Shown: piece by piece, positions 47,182-56,549 of the stretch
Layout of the letters: each line of letters starts with the position of its first letter
Numbering within the stretch: the stretch's first letter is position 1
Source of the DNA: Vibrio ishigakensis
GTDB taxonomy: Bacteria; Pseudomonadota; Gammaproteobacteria; Enterobacterales; Vibrionaceae
NCBI RefSeq assembly: GCF_024347675.1
Contig: NZ_AP024881.1
Coordinates: 1,426,001 to 1,490,000, forward strand
DNA length: 64,000 nt
Direction: 5' to 3'
The notes under the pieces: model-generated
Seen by the model: the letters and a program-made list of their open reading frames with translations, nothing else
Databases searched by the model: none
Told to the model about the DNA's origin: nothing
Translations under genes and position numbers: made by a program

Positions 47182-48018
47182 TTACTTTACTAGGTGAATA
47201 CCGTCTTTCTCGATTGTGATCTTACCCTGCTTGTACAAGCCACCAATGGATTTCTTAAAGGTGCCTTTACTGGTTCTAAACAGGCTAAAGATGGTCTCAG
47301 GGTCTGATTTATCGTTAACCGGTAAGAAACCCTCTTTCTTTTGCAGAAGCTTAAGAATTTTTTCTGCAAGGTCGTCCATTTTAGCTACGCCAACCTTTTG
47401 CAGAGACAAGTCAATCTTACCGTCTTCACGCACCTGCTTAACAAAGCCTTTTAGGCGCTTACCCACAAAGATCTTACCGATTACGTCAGAACTGAAGATC
47501 ATACCCCAGTGCTCGCCATTGATGATGGCCTTGAAACCCAGGTCACTGCGCTCAGCAATGATTAGGTCTACCTGCTCGTTTGGCTTGTAGTGTTTAGGGG
47601 TCTTATCTAGCCACTTGTTGAATTTGGTAGTACCTACAATACGGCCGCTGGCTTTATCGCTATATACATAAACAAGTAGGGTCTGGCCTTCACGAAAACG
47701 CGCACGCTGCTCACTATATGGGATAAGCAGGTCTTTCTTCTCGATACCCCAATCCGCAAATGCACCCGTGCTATTGATGTTGGTGATCTTCATCAAGCCC
47801 CACTCACCTACTTGAGCGATTGGGTTTTCACGTGTGGCACACAGCTCATTATCAGAATCGAAATACAAGAATACCTTTAGGTAGTCACCCTCGGACACGT
47901 CCTCTGGTTGTTGTTTCTTAGGTAGCAATACAGAACCGTAATCGTCTGCATCCAAAAACACCCCAAATTCTTCAACTTGAGTAACTTTTAAGTTGTTGAT
48001 AGTTCCAACTTTGATCAT
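47182..48018 (-). CDS. cvfB: S1-domain RNA-binding protein, CvfB/YitL family
   Basis: 278-residue cytoplasmic protein with tandem S1-like RNA-binding domains: MIKVGTINNLKVTQVEEFGVFLDA, QVGEWGLMKITNINSTGAFADWG and the third around GKRLKGFVKQVREDGKIDLSLQ. A C-terminal winged helix (GFLPVNDKSDPETIFSLFRTSKGTFKKSIGGLYKQGKI) completes the CvfB layout. Known family members influence virulence-gene expression in Firmicutes; the role in vibrios is unclear. Confidence 0.88.
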   Translation of the reverse strand: MIKVGTINNLKVTQVEEFGVFLDADDYGSVLLPKKQQPEDVSEGDYLKVFLYFDSDNELCATRENPIAQVGEWGLMKITNINSTGAFADWGIEKKDLLIPYSEQRARFREGQTLLVYVYSDKASGRIVGTTKFNKWLDKTPKHYKPNEQVDLIIAERSDLGFKAIINGEHWGMIFSSDVIGKIFVGKRLKGFVKQVREDGKIDLSLQKVGVAKMDDLAEKILKLLQKKEGFLPVNDKSDPETIFSLFRTSKGTFKKSIGGLYKQGKITIEKDGIHLVK

Positions 48019-48086
48019 TGTATTTCTCTAAACTGTGATTTCGGGGTGATTGTAGTGCGCAGAGCAAACTTTACAAGCTCTTTCGC

Positions 48087-48947
48087 TTAGCCTTTCAGTA
48101 CAACGTCTGTGCCAATGTGCTCGTTCAGAAGTTCGGTCAGCTTGCCAGAGGCAATCTCAGTGCCCGGAAGAAGCAACACATGAGACTTACGCGCCACCTG
48201 TGCATAGCCAAATACGTGGCTCACGAGCTCGATTACTGCCTCGTTATCTAGGCTAAACGCCTGAGACACACGCTCGTTAGCCATGTCCACACCTAGGGTC
48301 AACTGAGCTAGAGTCTCAAGGTCGATGGCGACGCCGTCGAAATACTTCAATAGACGTTCGCTCAAAAGCGCAGAAGAAGGTGTGTCTGCACCAAACAGAA
48401 CCTTAAGGCCATTTAGACCGCGAGGCAGACCTTGTTCAGCAAGGGCATCGATAACACGTGCAGCATCGCTAAGGGTTTTCACAAACGGCACTACGATTTC
48501 AACATCGAAGCCTTGCTCACGAAGAGACTTGATAAACTCACACTCTAGAATGAATGCACTCTTGTTGTCGGCATCGGTAAAGCGAGACACGCCGCGAAGA
48601 CCGAGCAGCGCATTATTTTCTTGAACTTCGAAGTCACCACCAATCAGCGATGCCAGCTCGCTGCTGTCACAGCTATTTAGCTGAACCCGAATACGTTGTT
48701 CTTTATTTAGAGCCAAAGACTCAACCACACCAGCAAGGACTTGCTGGTAAAACTCTTGAACGCTTCGTCCCTCAAGGATGGCATCGAGCGCCATTTGATC
48801 GGCTTCATCTAGAGGTTCACGCTCTAGAAGTAGGCTTGGGTGAAAGAAGAGTCTTTCTTGTAGAAGGTCACCAAGTGAAAGGAAAACGTGTTCCGCTTGA
48901 GCGGCTTGATATTGTAGGGAGGTACCTAGCTTAATAGATTGAGACAT
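48087..48947 (-). CDS. Degenerate PEP-synthase C-domain protein (putative PEP-binding)
   Basis: 286 residues resembling the C-terminal PEP-binding barrel of phosphoenolpyruvate synthase: LRGVSRFTDADNKSAFILECEFIKSLRE, EIVVPFVKTLSDAARVIDALAEQGLPRGLNGLKV, PSSALLSERLLKYFDGVAID and LAQLTLGVD. The lines where PpsA has metal ligands (CEIPSNA, SNDMTQ) read GADTPSSA and LETLAQ here, and the catalytic CGQ segment is absent. The swivelling and ATP domains are missing. It is therefore probably catalytically dead. It is divergent from a DAHP synthase gene, which uses PEP. A regulatory role is conjecture. Confidence 0.75.
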   Translation of the reverse strand: MSQSIKLGTSLQYQAAQAEHVFLSLGDLLQERLFFHPSLLLEREPLDEADQMALDAILEGRSVQEFYQQVLAGVVESLALNKEQRIRVQLNSCDSSELASLIGGDFEVQENNALLGLRGVSRFTDADNKSAFILECEFIKSLREQGFDVEIVVPFVKTLSDAARVIDALAEQGLPRGLNGLKVLFGADTPSSALLSERLLKYFDGVAIDLETLAQLTLGVDMANERVSQAFSLDNEAVIELVSHVFGYAQVARKSHVLLLPGTEIASGKLTELLNEHIGTDVVLKG

Positions 48948-49130
48948 GGGCTTCCTTGATATCTCGTTTAAATAGAAACAGTTACCCTCAACATACCATT
49001 AATAAAGGAAAAAAGGCGCATAAAACTTACCCAAATGAACCCGGTTTAAGATAAAAATGCGTTTACAAGTTTATTCGTGATAACAATTCCGCTATCTTTA
49101 GCCAGATTTAACGAATTAAAGAACTCTGTT

Positions 49131-50183
49131 ATGCCACTACAAACTGATGAGTTGCGTACCCAACCACTAGGTCCGCTACCGACTCCAACCGAGCTATCAA
49201 CTAATCATCCTCTTACCGATGACGTAGCAAAACACATTGACGAATCACGCGGTCAGATTGAAAAAATCCTAACCGGTAAAGATAAGCGCCTTCTTGTTAT
49301 CGTTGGTCCTTGTTCAATCCACGATACCGATGCGGCTATCGACTACGCTAAGCGTCTTGTTTCGGTACAAAAGAAATACAAAGACCAACTGTTTATCGTG
49401 ATGCGCACCTACTTTGAAAAGCCGCGCACTATTATCGGTTGGAAAGGTCTGATTACTGACCCTAACCTAGACGGTTCTTACGCACTAGAAGCTGGCCTAA
49501 ACAAGGCACGTAAACTGCTTCTTGATATCAATAAGCTAGGTCTGCCTACCGCAACCGAGTTCCTTGATATGATCACAGGTCAGTACATCACAGACCTTAT
49601 CTCTTGGGGTGCTATCGGCGCACGTACCACTGAGTCTCAGATCCACCGCGAGATGGCCTCAGCTCTTTCTTGCCCAGTGGGTTTCAAGAACGGTACTAAC
49701 GGCAGCGTTAAGATTGCTATTGACGCAGTGCGCGCTTCAAAAGCATCACACTACTTCTACTCTCCAGACAAAAACGGCCGCATGACGGTATACCGCACAT
49801 CAGGTAATCCATACGGTCACGTCATTCTGCGTGGTGGTGATACTGGTCCTAACTATGATGCGCAATCTGTTGAGAAAGCGTGTAAATCTCTTGGTGAAGT
49901 AGGTTTGCCAGAGCGTCTTATCGTAGACTTCAGCCACGCAAACTGTCAGAAACAGCACCGTCGTCAACTAGACGTTGCTAAAGACATCGCAGGCCAAATC
50001 AAATCTGGTAGCCAATACGTTGCGGGCATCATGGCTGAGAGCTTCATCGAAGAGGGCAACCAGCCAATGGATGACCTAACAGCTCTAGAATATGGTAAAT
50101 CCATCACAGATCCGTGTCTAAGTTGGGAGCACACAGTAGAAATGCTTGATATCCTATCTGACGCTGTAAAAACACAACAATAA
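49131..50183 (+). CDS. 3-deoxy-7-phosphoheptulonate (DAHP) synthase
   Basis: 350 residues from the ATG at 49131 ([22 protein letters not shown]); the frame extends 18 codons upstream, but the family starts at this Met. It condenses PEP and erythrose-4-phosphate in the first step of aromatic amino acid synthesis. Motifs include [44 protein letters not shown] split across the barrel, and [15 protein letters not shown]. It resembles AroH and AroG of E. coli about equally by eye, so the feedback type is not assigned. I saw no clear TyrR or TrpR operator upstream. Confidence 0.93.
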   Translation: MPLQTDELRTQPLGPLPTPTELSTNHPLTDDVAKHIDESRGQIEKILTGKDKRLLVIVGPCSIHDTDAAIDYAKRLVSVQKKYKDQLFIVMRTYFEKPRTIIGWKGLITDPNLDGSYALEAGLNKARKLLLDINKLGLPTATEFLDMITGQYITDLISWGAIGARTTESQIHREMASALSCPVGFKNGTNGSVKIAIDAVRASKASHYFYSPDKNGRMTVYRTSGNPYGHVILRGGDTGPNYDAQSVEKACKSLGEVGLPERLIVDFSHANCQKQHRRQLDVAKDIAGQIKSGSQYVAGIMAESFIEEGNQPMDDLTALEYGKSITDPCLSWEHTVEMLDILSDAVKTQQ

Positions 50184-50193
50184 GGAAGACCAG

Positions 50194-50676
50194 ATGCCTT
50201 CATTTGACATCGTTTCAGAGATTGAAATCGTTGACGTTCGTCATGCGGTAGAGAACGCAAACCGCGAACTCGCAACCCGCTTTGATTTTCGTGGCGTTGA
50301 AGCGAGCTTTGAGTTTAAAGACGATCAAGTAAAGCTTGCGGCACAAGCTGAATTCCAGTTAAAGCAGATGCGTGACATCCTACGTGGCAACCTAACTAAG
50401 CGTGGCGTTGATGTGAATAGCATGGAATCTCAAAAAGAAGACGCGTCAGGTAAGAACTGGTATCAAACCGTGCTATTCAAGCAAGGCATTGATAAGGATA
50501 TGGCTAAGAAGATCGTTAAACTGGTTAAAGACAGTAAGATCAAGGTTCAAGCGAGTATCCAAGGTGACAAGGTTCGTATCACAGGTAAGAAACGTGATGA
50601 CCTACAAGCGACTATGGCGCTTGTGAAGAACGGCGAGCTTGGCCAACCGTTCCAGTTTGAAAACTTCCGCGACTAA
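50194..50676 (+). CDS. yajQ: YajQ family nucleotide (c-di-GMP) binding protein
   Basis: 160-residue cytoplasmic protein with two ferredoxin-like domains. The start [22 protein letters not shown] and the segments [52 protein letters not shown] and the end PFQFENFRD identify it. Family members bind c-di-GMP and act as regulators in Xanthomonas. It lies 10 bp after the DAHP synthase gene, so they share a transcript. Confidence 0.95.
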   Translation: MPSFDIVSEIEIVDVRHAVENANRELATRFDFRGVEASFEFKDDQVKLAAQAEFQLKQMRDILRGNLTKRGVDVNSMESQKEDASGKNWYQTVLFKQGIDKDMAKKIVKLVKDSKIKVQASIQGDKVRITGKKRDDLQATMALVKNGELGQPFQFENFRD

Positions 50677-50696
50677 TCTCGCACAAGCATTGAGTG

Positions 50697-50726
50697 ATAC
50701 CGGGCGCCTTAGCCCGGTATTTTTTT
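50697..50726 (+). terminator. Terminator after yajQ
   Basis: The 9-bp perfect stem ATACCGGGC / GCCCGGTAT followed by six T's. The convergent siroheme-synthase-like gene ends at 50725, in the T-run. Confidence 0.9.
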
Positions 50727-51666
50727 ACAGGCTTTTCAAAAGCGTTATCTCGCCAAAGCCTAATTCAAGCTCAGTCTGCAGTGCTTGAGTTAAACGAGGT
50801 AGCAATACCACTACAGAGCTTAGTTTCTGTTTCTCTGCATCTAATAGCGGCTTTAATTCCGCTAGCGTCTGCCAAGATGCCCTTTCTGCATCTCGCCTTA
50901 CCCCATCGATAAACACTGGCGCTATACCGTGATGATGCAATACCATCTCGGCGCTTTGCATTAACCTCAAAGCCTTCAGGCTGAGAAGCTCGAAATCCTC
51001 TCCTGTCTCGACCCAAGTTACCGCGTAACTAGGCTCAAAGTCTTGCTCTGTGATAAGGGTTTGATAGCAAGACTCGAGCTCTGCACTACTGCTCGCTTGT
51101 ATCACCTCACTCTTATCGAAAAAGGCTTCCCAGAACAGTCGGCGATTGCGCACGTTGGGCAACTTCTGTTTGATGTCATCTCTTTTACTGGCGGCAAACT
51201 CTGCTTGTAGAGATAAGTTCTGCGGTAACACTGCTTCGAAGGTTTTTCTTAGATTACGAATAAGTACGGGAGATCCGCCGCCACTTGAGAAGGCGATCTG
51301 TATCTTGCCTCGATTGATCATGGAGGGCGTAATGAAATCACAATAAGGGGTGTCATCAACCACGTTGACCATGATCCCCGCCCGCTTCGCATCATGGTGG
51401 ACCCTGTGATTCAAATCTGGATTATCTGTAGTAGCCCAGATCTGCACAAAATCATCGATAAGTTCGCTCTGATAAAAACCCTTAATCCAAGTAATTCCAC
51501 CTTCTTCATACTGCTGCTCTAGAAAACTATCCAAGCTCGGTGATACGACTGTCACTAGAGCCCCAGCCTTTAACAAACTTTCAACCTTACGGCAGGCAAC
51601 CTCACCCCCTCCAACGACCAAAACAGGTTTGTGATTGAGATCATAAAACAGAGGAAAATATCGCAT
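50725..51666 (-). CDS. Siroheme synthase N-domain protein with SUMT-like remnant
   Basis: 313 residues from the ATG at 51666 (MRYFPLFYDLNHKPVLVVGGGEVACRK); the frame continues 20 codons upstream without support. The N-terminal 200 residues match the CysG/Met8 precorrin-2 dehydrogenase-ferrochelatase module, with the NAD motif VVGGGEVACRK, ATTDNPDLN, FSSGGGSP and the dimerisation segment RRLFWEAFF. The last 100 residues carry a shortened echo of uroporphyrinogen methyltransferase (WVETGEDFELLSLKALRLMQSAE, FIDGVRRDAERA), but the GAGPGD loop is changed and the rest missing. The first half probably makes siroheme; the tail is probably inactive. Confidence 0.8.
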   Translation of the reverse strand: MRYFPLFYDLNHKPVLVVGGGEVACRKVESLLKAGALVTVVSPSLDSFLEQQYEEGGITWIKGFYQSELIDDFVQIWATTDNPDLNHRVHHDAKRAGIMVNVVDDTPYCDFITPSMINRGKIQIAFSSGGGSPVLIRNLRKTFEAVLPQNLSLQAEFAASKRDDIKQKLPNVRNRRLFWEAFFDKSEVIQASSSAELESCYQTLITEQDFEPSYAVTWVETGEDFELLSLKALRLMQSAEMVLHHHGIAPVFIDGVRRDAERASWQTLAELKPLLDAEKQKLSSVVVLLPRLTQALQTELELGFGEITLLKSL

Positions 51667-52104
51667 AATGTTCCTTCTTTGTAACATGCGTAAGGTGTCG
51701 ATATGCAACCAAAACGGTGCAGACATAAAACAGTAATCTAGGTCACAAAAGATTAATACTCTAAAATATCCTTCAGACCCATATATAAATTTGGTTATTT
51801 GATTTCAGTTAGTTACAAGCACTAAGTGAACGCCGTTCATTAAGAAGTAATACCGTTTCACCATGTAAGTGCACTGTTGCACTATTTACAAACACTTAAC
51901 ATTTAGTCATTCTAAAGCCGTGGTTTGCGAGTATCTAACAAATTCTAATTAATTGAGATACTTAGCATCTTCTACTACTTTGTAAACGGGTCGTAAAAAT
52001 ATGCCCCACTTTGGTGATTCAAACAACTGGTTTCGACTCACCGGGACAAAGATGTACTCAGTGATATTGGTCACTATGGAAATTACAGACAAGGATACGA
52101 AGAG
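51667..52104. promoter_or_regulatory. Divergent promoter region of aapJ and the siroheme gene
   Basis: 438 bp with no gene. Two dyads may be operators for aapJ: TGAACGCCGTTCA at 51827-51839 and AGTGCA-CTGT-TGCACT at 51868-51883. I cannot assign either to a regulator. The aapJ ribosome site is AAGGA at 52092. Confidence 0.4.
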
Positions 52105-53133
52105 ATGGCAAAAAAACTCACCATTCTAGCTTCAGTAGTAGCGGCATCAACTGCTGTCATGGCAAGTTCAGCATCAGCAGCTGACAGCACGTTGGACAAA
52201 GTCTTAGCCGCTGGCTCACTAACCTGTGGTGTGAGCACCGGCCTTCCTGGCTTCTCGAACCCTAACTCAAAGGGTGAATGGGAAGGTATTGATGTTGAGT
52301 ACTGTCAAGCTCTGGCAGCAGCAGTACTGGGCGACAAAACCAAAGTTAAATATGTTCCACTAACTGCAAAAGAGCGTTTCACCGCACTTCAATCGGGTGA
52401 AATCGACGTTTTATCTCGTAACACAACTTGGACTCAGCACCGCGATACCGCTCTTGGTTTGAACTTCGTTGGTGTTAACTATTATGATGGTCAGGGTTTC
52501 ATGGTTAAGAAAGACCTTGGCGTTAAGAGTGCAACTGAACTAGACGGCGCAGCGGTTTGTGTTCAATCTGGTACAACAACCGAGCTTAACCTTGCGGACT
52601 ACTTCCGTGCATCAGGTATGAGCTACAAGCCAGTAGTATTCGATACAGCAGCACAAACCTCAGCGGGTTTCGATGCAGGTCGCTGTGACGTACTAACTAC
52701 TGACCAATCTGGCCTTTACGCACTGCGTCTAAACCTTAAAGATCCAACTTCTGCAGTGGTACTTCCAGAAATCATCTCTAAAGAGCCTCTAGGCCCTGTT
52801 GTTCGTCAAGGCGATGACAAGTGGTTTAACGTGGCTAAGTGGACACTAAACGCGATGGTTAACGCAGAAGAGTACGGCATCACATCGAAAAATGCTGATC
52901 AGATGCTGAAATCTACCGATCCAAACGTGAAGCGTATCCTAGGTGTTGATGGTCCTAAAGGTACGGCTCTTGGTCTGAAAGACGACTGGGGCTATCAGAT
53001 CATCAAACAAGTAGGTAACTACGGTGAGAGCTTTGAGCGTACCGTTGGTACAGGTTCTCCACTTCAGATCAACCGTGGTGTGAATGCACTATGGAACGCT
53101 GGCGGCTTCATGTACGCGCCACCAATGCGTTAA
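52105..53133 (+). CDS. aapJ: General L-amino acid ABC transporter, binding protein AapJ
   Basis: 342-residue periplasmic protein with a signal peptide (MAKKLTILASVVAASTAVMASSASA, cut before ADSTL). Mature motifs: GSLTCGVSTGLPGFSNPN, GEWEGIDVEYCQALAAAVLG, RFTALQSGEIDVLSRNTTWT and LPEIISKEPLGPVVRQGDDKWFN, as in AapJ/BztA proteins, which bind many L-amino acids. It is the first gene of aapJQMP and is separated from aapQ by a strong stem-loop. Confidence 0.95.
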   Translation: MAKKLTILASVVAASTAVMASSASAADSTLDKVLAAGSLTCGVSTGLPGFSNPNSKGEWEGIDVEYCQALAAAVLGDKTKVKYVPLTAKERFTALQSGEIDVLSRNTTWTQHRDTALGLNFVGVNYYDGQGFMVKKDLGVKSATELDGAAVCVQSGTTTELNLADYFRASGMSYKPVVFDTAAQTSAGFDAGRCDVLTTDQSGLYALRLNLKDPTSAVVLPEIISKEPLGPVVRQGDDKWFNVAKWTLNAMVNAEEYGITSKNADQMLKSTDPNVKRILGVDGPKGTALGLKDDWGYQIIKQVGNYGESFERTVGTGSPLQINRGVNALWNAGGFMYAPPMR

Positions 53134-53170
53134 TACTTTTTCCTTTGCAGGAAACACTTATGTAGGAACC

Positions 53171-53193
53171 GAAGGGCGGCACCGCCGCCCTTC
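53171..53193 (+). terminator. Stem-loop between aapJ and aapQ (attenuator or mRNA stabiliser)
   Basis: GAAGGGCGGC / GCCGCCCTTC, a 10-bp GC-rich stem with a 3-base loop and no good T-run. Such elements after the first gene of ABC operons leave the binding-protein mRNA more abundant than the permease part. Confidence 0.6.
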
Positions 53194-53223
53194 CGTTTAT
53201 ACGGATGTAAAATAGGAAGTAGT

Positions 53224-54426
53224 ATGAATCCAACCAAGGTTTCCAAAGACGAAGGCCAAGGTGCCTCTCGCAAAACCAACCTCCTCTACAACCCTACCTT
53301 CCGCGCTGTTGCCTTCCAAATCATTGCCGTTCTGGCTCTTGTATGGTTTTTCTACACCATAGTAAACAATGCCCTAGGAAACCTAGAGGCACGTGGTATC
53401 GCAACAGGTTTTGATTTTCTATCAAAAGAAGCTGGGTTTGGTATTGGCCTCCATCTTGTTGCCTACGATGAGACCTATAGTTATGGTCGCACCTTTATAG
53501 TAGGCCTTTTGAATACCGCACTGGTTTCTGTGCTTGGTATTTTCTTTGCAACGATTTTGGGCTTTGTTATGGGTATTGCCCGACTTTCTAGCAACTGGCT
53601 AGTGAGTCGTTTGGCGGCTGTCTATATTGAAGTATTCCGAAATATTCCTCTGCTCTTGCAGATCTTCTTCTGGTACTTTGCGGTACTTCAAGCCCTACCT
53701 TCGCCTCGCCAAAGCTTGAGCTTAGGTGAAGCCATCTTCTTGAACGTGCGCGGCCTTTATTTCCCTGCACCTGTGTTTGAAGCGGGAAGCGGCTTTGTAA
53801 TCGCAGCCTTTGTTGTCGGTATTGTTACCACTATCTTTATCAGCATCTGGGCACGCAACAAGCAGCGCCTCACCGGTCAGCAAACCCCTATGGGACGTAT
53901 TGCACTGGGTTTGGTCTTAGGTCTTCCGCTTGTGGTTTACTTCCTTGCAGGTATGCCAATCTCAGCAGAGATGCCTGAGCTTAAAGGCTTTAACTTCCGT
54001 GGTGGTGTCAGCATCATCCCAGAACTCGCAGCTCTGACTCTAGCGCTAAGTATCTACACAGCATCGTTCATCGCTGAGATCGTACGCTCCGGTATCAACG
54101 CTGTTAGCCATGGCCAAACAGAAGCGGCGATGTCTTTAGGTCTGCCTCGCAGTCGTACCCTGCGCCTTGTGGTTATTCCACAAGCACTGCGTATCATCAT
54201 TCCGCCACTGACCAGTCAGTATCTAAACCTGACCAAGAACTCCTCTCTTGCGATGGCGATTGGTTATCCAGACTTGGTATCGGTGTTCGCAGGAACCACC
54301 CTAAACCAGACGGGTCAGGCTATCGAGATCATCGCGATGACAATGGCGGTATACCTCACATTGAGCTTGTTGACCTCACTGATTATGAACATCTACAACC
54401 GCAAGGTTGCTCTGGTAGAAAGATAA
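53224..54426 (+). CDS. aapQ: Amino acid ABC transporter permease AapQ
   Basis: 400-residue inner membrane protein with about eight hydrophobic segments. An unusually long N-terminal part precedes the permease core, typical of AapQ/BztB. The ABC-binding loop reads EAAMSLGLPRSRTLRLVVIPQALRIIIPP. It pairs with AapM in the membrane. It starts 30 bp past the intercistronic stem-loop. Confidence 0.95.
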   Translation: MNPTKVSKDEGQGASRKTNLLYNPTFRAVAFQIIAVLALVWFFYTIVNNALGNLEARGIATGFDFLSKEAGFGIGLHLVAYDETYSYGRTFIVGLLNTALVSVLGIFFATILGFVMGIARLSSNWLVSRLAAVYIEVFRNIPLLLQIFFWYFAVLQALPSPRQSLSLGEAIFLNVRGLYFPAPVFEAGSGFVIAAFVVGIVTTIFISIWARNKQRLTGQQTPMGRIALGLVLGLPLVVYFLAGMPISAEMPELKGFNFRGGVSIIPELAALTLALSIYTASFIAEIVRSGINAVSHGQTEAAMSLGLPRSRTLRLVVIPQALRIIIPPLTSQYLNLTKNSSLAMAIGYPDLVSVFAGTTLNQTGQAIEIIAMTMAVYLTLSLLTSLIMNIYNRKVALVER

Positions 54427-54438
54427 GGAAGAGTAAGC

Positions 54439-55536
54439 ATGAAAGTACATCAATTTCAGCCCGATCTTCCGCCACCGGCAAACTCGGTGGGTCTGGTAGG
54501 TTGGCTTAGAAAGAACCTATTTAATAGCCCGGTTAACTCAGTCTTGACTGTTATCTTGGGTTACCTCGCATTCACAACCATTCTTAGCATCATAGATTGG
54601 GCCTTTATCAACGCTGATTGGATTGGGACTACCCGTAACGACTGCACCAGTGCCGGCGCATGTTGGGTCTTCATCAGCGTACGTTGGGAGCAGTTCATGT
54701 ACGGCTTCTATCCAGAAGCTGAGCTTTGGCGCCCTCGCCTATTCTACGCAACGCTGGCTGTGTTTATCGTCGCACTCATGTACGAGAAAACACCAAAGCG
54801 TACATGGATCTGGCTATTCTTCGTAAACGTCTATCCGTTTATCATCGCGGCTCTGCTGTACGGCGGTGTATTTGGTCTGGAAGTGGTTGAGACTCACAAA
54901 TGGGGCGGTCTACTAGTAACCCTAATTATTGCCCTTGTCGGTATCGTGGTCTCGCTACCTATCGGTGTGGCTCTGGCTCTGGGTCGCCGCTCTGAGATGC
55001 CAATCATCCGCAGTATCTGTACCGTCTATATCGAGGTATGGCGTGGCGTTCCTTTGATTACCGTGCTGTTCATGGCATCGGTAATGCTGCCGCTTTTCCT
55101 TGCTGAAGGTACTGAGACAGATAAACTTATTCGCGCCCTCATCGGTGTGGTAATGTTTAGTGCAGCTTACATGGCGGAGGTTATCCGTGGCGGTCTGCAA
55201 GCAATTCCAAAGGGTCAATATGAAGCGGCGGATGCTCTCGGGCTCACATATTGGAAGAAAATGCGTTTAATCATTCTTCCTCAAGCGCTTAAAATCACCA
55301 TTCCTTCGATCGTAAACACCTTCATTGGTCTCTTTAAAGATACCAGTCTGGTGCTTATCATAGGTATGTTTGACGTACTGGGCATTGGACAATCAGCAAA
55401 CACCGACCCTGAGTGGCTTGGTTTTGCTATCGAAAGCTATGTATTTGTCGCGTTAGTGTTCTGGGTATTTTGTTTTGGCATGTCGAGGTATTCGATTTGG
55501 CTAGAAAACAAATTGCACACAGGTCACAAACGATAA
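54439..55536 (+). CDS. aapM: Amino acid ABC transporter permease AapM
   Basis: 365-residue inner membrane permease, partner of AapQ. The coupling loop reads [30 protein letters not shown] cluster of hydrophobic segments starts at [15 protein letters not shown]. It begins 12 bp after aapQ and is followed 16 bp later by aapP. Confidence 0.95.
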   Translation: MKVHQFQPDLPPPANSVGLVGWLRKNLFNSPVNSVLTVILGYLAFTTILSIIDWAFINADWIGTTRNDCTSAGACWVFISVRWEQFMYGFYPEAELWRPRLFYATLAVFIVALMYEKTPKRTWIWLFFVNVYPFIIAALLYGGVFGLEVVETHKWGGLLVTLIIALVGIVVSLPIGVALALGRRSEMPIIRSICTVYIEVWRGVPLITVLFMASVMLPLFLAEGTETDKLIRALIGVVMFSAAYMAEVIRGGLQAIPKGQYEAADALGLTYWKKMRLIILPQALKITIPSIVNTFIGLFKDTSLVLIIGMFDVLGIGQSANTDPEWLGFAIESYVFVALVFWVFCFGMSRYSIWLENKLHTGHKR

Positions 55537-55552
55537 TTATCAAGGACGTATT

Positions 55553-56302
55553 ATGACGCAACAACAAGACTACATGATCCAGCTGAAGGACATGAACAAA
55601 TGGTACGGTGAGTTCCACGTACTAAAGAACATTAACCTTGAGGTTAAGAAAGGCGAAAAGATCGTTATCTGCGGCCCATCAGGTTCGGGTAAGTCGACCA
55701 TGATTCGCTGCATCAACCGCCTTGAAGAACATCAGCAAGGTCAAATCATAGTGCAAGGCACAGAATTGACCGAAGACCTTAAGAACATCGAAGCGGTGCG
55801 TAAAGAAGTGGGTATGTGTTTCCAGCACTTTAACCTCTTCCCTCACCTAACGGTTCTAGAAAACTGTACCCTAGCGCCTATCTGGGTTAAGAAGATGCCT
55901 AAAGAGGAAGCTGAAGCGGTAGCGATGAAATATCTAGAGCGCGTTAAGATCCCAGACCAAGCTGAAAAGTATCCTGGACAGCTTTCCGGTGGTCAACAAC
56001 AGCGTGTAGCGATTGCTCGTTCTCTATGTATGAACCCTCAAGTAATGCTGTTTGATGAACCAACCTCAGCGCTCGACCCAGAGATGGTACGTGAGGTACT
56101 GGACGTTATGGTTGAGCTTGCTGAAGAAGGCATGACCATGCTGTGTGTAACGCACGAAATGGGCTTTGCAAAAGAGGTGGCCGATCGGGTTATCTTCATG
56201 GATGCTGGTGAAATTATTGAAGAGAACAATCCGGTGGATTTCTTCGAGAACCCACAATCGGATCGTACTCAGAACTTCCTTGCACAGATCCTTCACCACT
56301 AA
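55553..56302 (+). CDS. aapP: Amino acid ABC transporter ATPase AapP
   Basis: 249-residue ATPase of the polar amino acid uptake family. Walker A is GPSGSGKST, signature LSGGQQQR, Walker [15 protein letters not shown], and the H-loop is in VTHEMGFA. It energises AapQ/AapM. Last gene of the operon. Confidence 0.96.
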   Translation: MTQQQDYMIQLKDMNKWYGEFHVLKNINLEVKKGEKIVICGPSGSGKSTMIRCINRLEEHQQGQIIVQGTELTEDLKNIEAVRKEVGMCFQHFNLFPHLTVLENCTLAPIWVKKMPKEEAEAVAMKYLERVKIPDQAEKYPGQLSGGQQQRVAIARSLCMNPQVMLFDEPTSALDPEMVREVLDVMVELAEEGMTMLCVTHEMGFAKEVADRVIFMDAGEIIEENNPVDFFENPQSDRTQNFLAQILHH

Positions 56303-56337
56303 TCGTTAACCATTAATTGCTAGATGGCTAACACTTT

Positions 56338-56357
56338 GGGGCAGCTTAAGCTGCCCC
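56338..56357 (+). terminator. Terminator after aapP
   Basis: The perfect 20-bp palindrome GGGGCAGCTT / AAGCTGCCCC followed by a weak TATTCGTTT tract, 35 bp past the aapP stop. Confidence 0.6.
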
Positions 56358-56549
56358 TATTCGTTTGATTTCGCGTACAATTAGTTGTGTAACGTTAAAA
56401 GTGTGTCACTGATTGTTACAATTAGAGATTCACTCCAGAAGCACTTTTACTTAAAATCAAGTTTGGCTTTGGCGACGGTCAGGCTTGAAAAATGGAACTT
56501 TTCGCCCCATATAATTACTAAACAATTAAAGGTCTATCTGAGGAAAACT

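Noticed and set aside
48960..49130. TyrR or TrpR operator before the DAHP synthase gene
   Set aside because: Only a single TTTACA-like half site is visible; no full TGTAAA-N6-TTTACA or CTAGT-type dyad.
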